Source of the DNA: Buxus sempervirens
Lineage: Eukaryota; Streptophyta; Magnoliopsida; Buxales; Buxaceae
Direction of reading: 5' to 3'
Assembly (NCBI GenBank): GCA_947561395.2
Contig: OX387190.1
Location: forward strand, 27,894,858-27,958,857
Length of the DNA stretch: 64,000 bases
Shown here: positions 59,399 to 64,000 of the stretch, in pieces
Layout: each line of letters opens with the position of its first letter
Position numbering within the stretch: position 1 is the first letter of the stretch
The notes under the pieces: generated by a model
The model's database searches: none
Seen by the model: the letters and a program-made list of their open reading frames with translations, nothing else
Told to the model about the DNA's origin: nothing
Translations under genes and position numbers: made by a program

Positions 59399-59406
59399 TA
59401 TAAAAA
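59399..59406 (+). promoter_or_regulatory. TATA box of VTL copy B
   Basis: CTATAAAAAGCAACGGAG, same spacing as in copy A, so the promoter core survives although the gene is broken. Confidence 0.7.
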
Positions 59407-59494
59407 GCAACGGAGCGAGCGTGTCCTCCACACGCCTTTATCCTTCCACCCTCTTCCTTGTATTTCTCTAATCTTCTTCTTCTTCTTCTCTTTC

Positions 59495-60178
59495 ATGGCA
59501 GTCCATGAGGCTCTTGACCAACCATCGCTCGCCAGCTCCAAACTGGCAATATTCCCTAATAACGATATTGAACACGAACAGCAAATGGACCAAAAATCCC
59601 AGGACAAGGAATTCGATTATTCTGGAAGGTCTCAATGGCTTCGAGCTGCAGTTCTTGGAGCAAACAACGGACTGGTCTCAACAGCATCGTTGATGATGGG
59701 TGTTGGGTCTGTCAAGAGAGACACCAAGGCCATGATCCTTACTGGGTTCGCGGGGTTGGTTGCCGGGGCTTGCAGCATGGCCATAGGAGAGTTTGTGTCT
59801 GTTTACTCACAGTATGACATAGAGGTGGCTCAAATGAAGAGAGATGAGAGGAGAGATGGAGGTGGCAACTTGGAAAAAAGGGAGAAGGAGAGGAAGAACT
59901 TGCCGAAACCAGTGCAGGCTGCAGCATCGTCAGCAGTTGCATTTGCAATTGGTGCAATTGTGCCACTGCTGGCTGCCTGGTTTATAAGGGATTATTAGGT
60001 GAGGGTGGGAGTGGTGGTGGGAGGATCTATCTTTGCCTTGTTGGTGTTTGGAGGGGTAGGAGCAGTGTTGGGGAAGGCTCCTGTGGTGAAGTCTTATGCT
60101 AGAATTTTGATTGGAGGATGGTTGGCGATGGGCATAACCTTTGGCTTGACTAAGCTGATTAGGTCGAGTGGACTGTAA
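59495..60178 (+). pseudogene. VTL copy B, inactivated
   Basis: Colinear with copy A over all 684 bp without indels. Two damaging changes are seen. The TM1 Asp58 codon GAC is AAC (GANNGLVS), removing the conserved transport residue. Codon 168, AAG in copy A, is TAG at 59996-59998, cutting the product to 167 residues and deleting the last two membrane segments. Other substitutions lie beyond the stop. A shortened protein could still be made from the intact promoter, but transport activity is unlikely. Confidence 0.92.
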
Positions 60179-60413
60179 CATGTGATGATATATCTTGTTT
60201 CATTTTATGTTGTTTTGGTGTATTTTCTTTCTGCATCTTTATATTCTGTTGATGATTTCATAAAGAAGCACTAAAGGAATTAAACACTTTTCCTTGGTTT
60301 GTTGTTAATCATTTATTACTTAATTTGATGCTTTTGCATACTTTTGTGGGGTTTGAAGATCTAAATAACCATAGCTATTACTTTACTCTTAACCCCAGTC
60401 AAAACTAAGGGAA

Positions 60414-60979
60414 GGCTAACATCTTTATGTGCACCTTGCAAACAAAATTCACCTCTATATATCTCTCTCACTCCCCATCTTCTTCCCCCTTCCTCTGTAA
60501 ACTATACTATGGAATATTTTTTTCTCAATGGGTGGGGAGAAGATTTGAACCAAGACCTTGGCGTTTGCCTAAGGGTCCGATACCATGTAACACCATTCCT
60601 ATTAAAAGCTTAAGCTAATAGTAAGGGTGAGCTTTTATATATTTAGTTATATTCCTAACATCCTCCTCCCTGGTGTAACCCAGTTATACCCAAATACGGC
60701 TTGCATGCTGAATCAACAGGCGAAGTCTCAACGTTTACTTTTCCACAAGCTGTTACATGTACCCATCAAAGTAAAGATATTTTTGCATCTGGAGTCTGTT
60801 AATTTGTTTCTCTTATGACAACCAACTTGGACATAGATCTTAAACAGTATGGCTATCTAGAAATAATTGAGAACTTAATCGATTTACCTACACTGTATAT
60901 AGAAGAGATTGAAAATCTTCTCTGATATTGGTTATGCCATGCATATCTCAGCTGTTATGTAAACATCGAGTACACCATA
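60414..60979. other. Intergenic repeat remnants
   Basis: Contains a stretch (60520-60660) with TTTGAACCAAGACC and GCGTTTGCCTAA that resembles 58780-58900 in unit B: a small dispersed repeat, not a gene. Confidence 0.4.
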
Positions 60980-61384
60980 TTGCCCAAGATAGCACATATT
61001 GGACATGTTGATCGAAAGGATGGGCACATACCTGATTTTTTAGATTGGCTCTCTTATGCAAAATGGAATACTAATGTTCGTGCCACAAAGAATGTCACAG
61101 GCAATGCCCCAGATGATTATGTTCCATATACTATGGAATGCATTTCCAAGAGTCCAAAAATCCAATGGTACCATGATACCATTGGCTGGGATGTGTTTTG
61201 GGGTATGGGGACCCCTATTGAAACAAGGCATCCGTCCGCTTGTATCACTGAATGGTACCAAAGGAATCATCTCATCCGTCCGCTTGTATCATTGAACGGT
61301 ACCAAAGGAATCATCTCTATACTATGGGGACCCTACAATTTCACAATCCATTTAATTGTTGATCTACAATATCTACAAGCATAA
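60980..61384 (+). other. Unrecognised ORF with internal tandem duplication
   Basis: An open stretch of 134 codons (no ATG at its start) reading IAHIGHVDRKDGHIPDFLDW and later APDDYVPYTMEC. I do not recognise it. A 44-bp segment (ATCCGTCCGCTTGTATCA...) is tandemly duplicated at 61230-61273 and 61274-61317. It may be a fragment of a transposon or captured gene. Confidence 0.3.
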
Positions 61385-61867
61385 GATATAAAAGGTTAAG
61401 AAAAGAATTAAAATTATAAATTACTTGGAGAGAACCATGGCCTCCAAGGTTAACACACAGTGTTTAGATTATAATCGGCATACCTACCTACTCATCACAT
61501 TACTCTTAAATAGATTTTAGTCTACAATTTATAGTCCAAGATAGGATGAATCCAACAGTTAAGGTAAATCCAAGAAACTACATAACAAGTAGCATAACTC
61601 AAAGATAACTCCTTGATTGACTTAGATTAAAAAAAAACTATAAAAATAGGATTGCTATTAGAAGTTTAAAAAGTCCTAATATAAGCATCCTAATCTTGCA
61701 CATGGTTGTGAAAACAAGGGTGCAAAAATAATGGGAATTGGAAAAGAGCAAAACTGTGATTTTTAGTATGAATTTCTCAACAATCAGTTATTCATATGAT
61801 AGAGGACTCAAAAAGATGATAACTGCAAAAAGCACATGTACATGAAAGGCCCCTGAAATAAAGAACA
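61385..61867. other. Intergenic, nothing recognised
   Basis: AT-rich; no ORF or repeat end seen. Confidence 0.4.
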
Positions 61868-62101
61868 CTAGAAGGGGTGCACGTGCAATACTACACGTGT
61901 GTAGGAAGGGACGAAGGGAGAATTTTGGAGTGAACCGTTGCAAAATTGAATGTAAGTATTTATAAAAGTTGAGACAGTTTTGACTGTTATACCCTTCTAT
62001 TAATAAATCTTTTCAATAGCTTGTAAGGACTGTTTTGGGAAGCTACGTATTTTGTTCGTCACAATTCCCAAAGGGCCTCTTCTCATTATATATAGTATAG
62101 A
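61868..62101 (-). mobile_element. Small non-autonomous Helitron
   Basis: Minus strand: TCTATACTATATATAATGAG ... TGCACGTGCACCCCTTCTAG, between A and T. Best preserved of its subgroup. Confidence 0.78.
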
Positions 62102-62175
62102 TATATAGAAGGAAATATAGTCAATGGCAAAACTATAAATTCAAGGCTGGAATAGTGTAAACCGTTGGCCCAACT

Positions 62176-62585
62176 ACAGCAGGATGCAACATACAATTCC
62201 ATCCCCTCCTATAATCTCTTGTCACCACCTAATCATGTGACAATCTATAATCTCTTGTCATAGGGGTAAACTTTATTAAATATAGGGGTATATCAATTTT
62301 TTCCGTTTCAATACATTTTAACTTAAAAGAGTTGAAAATACTATTCTCTCTTCTTCAACCGTCCGTTCACATACGTGTGATATGAGAGCATTTCATCTGG
62401 TGCCATTCAGTAGTGCTAATGTAAAATGCACAGGTAGATGTCCATGTCAAGAGGGGGTCCTACACATCCAAACTCCATCCCAACCGATGATTTCATGGAA
62501 CCATCAGATTTTAGCTCTAAAGGAAACACTTTCGTGTGATATTGAAGGTGCAGCCAGCTAGTACTACTTATGGGTTTAGGTTCAT
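62176..62585. repeat. Dispersed 0.4-kb repeat, copy 2
   Basis: Matches 45514-45930, including GTGATATTGAAGGTGCA and CAACCGTCCGTTCAC. Confidence 0.8.
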
Positions 62586-62664
62586 TGGTAAACTTTTGCT
62601 TTGCTGCTAAGAAGGAAAAAAACATGTTTGGTAACTACAGTAGCATATAAATTGCTTTTCTGTT

Positions 62665-62900
62665 TGTAGACACCCTAAATTGCATTACAATATGGGAAAA
62701 TAATGAAAATATATTTAAAACACCTTAATTGGGCTTTGACATGTGTCAAAATCTCAAAAAAATCAAGAGAAATGTGTTGCTCGCACATATACTGCGGTTT
62801 TTCTTAATTTTGTTCTGACCGCATATGATGTGCGGTCGCGCCCGCACATATGGTGCGGTCGAGGTCACGCTTTGTTCATGAGCGCAAGTGGGTTCCCTTG
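62665..62900 (+). mobile_element. LTR 5' fragment, Tat-related
   Basis: Begins TGTAGACACCC like the other LTRs and holds CG-rich dyads (GACCGCA..TGCGGTC, about 62818-62870), but no downstream LTR sequence is recognised. Confidence 0.55.
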
Positions 62901-63080
62901 TACCATTAACTAATAGTATGTTCTAGGTGCTCATGGTTGTTTATAAATTACAGATTTACAGTGCTTTGAATCTATGATAAATTAATTCAGCAACAGAATA
63001 TGCAGCAACACCAAAATATGAAATCTATTTAATAGAAAGAACAAGAAGGTTTCATCGACTATGGTTTTGGTTTCATTTTA

Positions 63081-64000
63081 GTGGAGGATGTTATGGTTAG
63101 TCTTCAAATTAAAATGGGCTGGAGGGCCTTTCATGGAAATAGTTTATGGTCGCAGTTCATGCGTGCAAAATATTTTCCTTTATTTCATCTTCAGAATATT
63201 CAAGACAAAAGTGGGAGTTCTAAAATTTGGAGAAGTATTTTAAAAGTTAAGGATATCATTCTTGATAATACTGCCTAGGCGTTGGAAGAAGGAAGAGTTA
63301 ACTTTTGGCTTGATCAATGGTCTCATCTTGGAAAGCTTTTGGATCATGTTATGTTGGATATGTCTCCTAATCTGGAATTACAAGTGGCTGATGTTATTAG
63401 TGAGGCTGGTACATGGAGAGTTCACATGTTTTCTCAGTTTCTCCCTCAATACATTGTTGCTGAAATAGTGGATTTATACTACAAGCCGACTAGACTCAAA
63501 GATAGGCCTTTATGGAAGGCTTCTTCCACAGGTAATTTTTCTACATCCACGGCTTGGGAATTAATCAGAAAAAAGGGAATCCTTTCACATGGGGGAAATC
63601 TTTATCGGCTAGTTTTATGCCTTCTAAAGTTAGCGTTTTTATCTGGAAGCTTATGAGGGGTGCAGTGGCTACAGATGACCGAATACAAGGATGTGGTATA
63701 AATATATGTTCCCAATGTAATTGCTGTCTGGGAAAATCAAGAGAATCCATAAACCACCTTTTTGCTTTTGGTGATATAGCAAAATCGGTTTGGTTACATT
63801 TTTCTGAATTGTTTGGCTGCCGTTTTCATCCTCTCCATGATCTTACCACTAGAATTTCTTTTTGGTTTTCTCATCCTAATGCAAATGATCAGTTGAGCAT
63901 TCTTTGGAAAGCTTCTCCTTTATTCATCTGTTGGGAAATATGGAAATCAAGATGTAAGAGTAGATTTGAAGATGATCATATGGATGCAAATCAGATTATA
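63081..64000 (+). pseudogene. LINE (non-LTR) reverse transcriptase 3' part, broken
   Basis: LWSQFMRAKYF (about 63145) and RVNFWLDQW (about 63294) are typical of the linker after plant LINE RT. FMPSKVSVFIWKL and the Cys/His motif (CSQCNCCLGKSRESINHLF, about 63709-63765) are the zf-RVT domain. A stop at 63276 and a frame change near 63590 break it. It runs off the window and would continue into an RNase H domain. Confidence 0.8.

Larger units (their letters stand above)
55368..60413 (+). repeat. Segmental tandem duplication, unit B
   Basis: Direct copy of unit A, enlarged by a 2.17 kb CACTA insertion. Similarity ends shortly after the VTL 3' UTR (about 60413). The 55805-55970 stretch differs from unit A, which has Helitrons there. 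Confidence 0.9.

Overview
The window is AT-rich nuclear DNA of a flowering plant. It has intron-bearing host genes with GT-AG junctions, typical plant families (serine decarboxylase, group I bZIP, vacuolar-iron-transporter-like) and dense nested plant transposons. The species cannot be told from the sequence. About 15% is host-gene related; most of the rest is recognisable or decayed mobile DNA.

Layout. 1-12970 is a decayed Ty3/gypsy element of the Tat/Ogre type. It has gag, protease, a G-patch-like stretch, RT, two RNase H domains, integrase, a polypurine tract and a 3' LTR; the 5' LTR lies outside the window. Its leader holds a 19-copy hairpin minisatellite and looks like an intron, with a donor in the LTR and an acceptor just before gag. 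Three reverse-oriented solo LTRs with target duplications follow (13286-15347, 15356-17163, 17355-18511).

19.8-25.9 kb is an apparently intact five-exon serine decarboxylase gene (SDC copy 1). A second copy (copy 2) lies at 35.0-37.9 kb in the same orientation. Between them sits a roughly 7 kb hAT transposon (27678-34645). It holds a broken transposase, a fossil exon resembling the Walker A exon of a SufC-type ABC ATPase, and further exon-like pieces that I do not recognise. 38.9-45.1 kb on the minus strand is a four-exon group I bZIP transcription factor with a 4.55 kb third intron.

45.5-51.4 kb is intergenic: a 9-bp-TSD MITE, another solo LTR of the Tat family, a SINE-like element and small Helitrons. 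51.4-60.4 kb is a direct tandem duplication carrying two vacuolar iron transporter-like (VTL) genes. Copy A is intact. Copy B has lost the conserved TM1 Asp and has an in-frame stop. Copy B also carries a Helitron that contains a CACTA element that contains a hAT MITE. 60.4-64 kb holds an unrecognised ORF, another Helitron, a dispersed 0.4 kb repeat shared with the bZIP upstream region, an LTR fragment and the 3' part of a LINE.

No operon-like cooperation is expected. The host genes act in ethanolamine/choline supply (SDC), transcription (bZIP) and iron handling (VTL). The striking themes are tandem gene duplication followed by decay of one copy, and layered transposon insertions that date each other.
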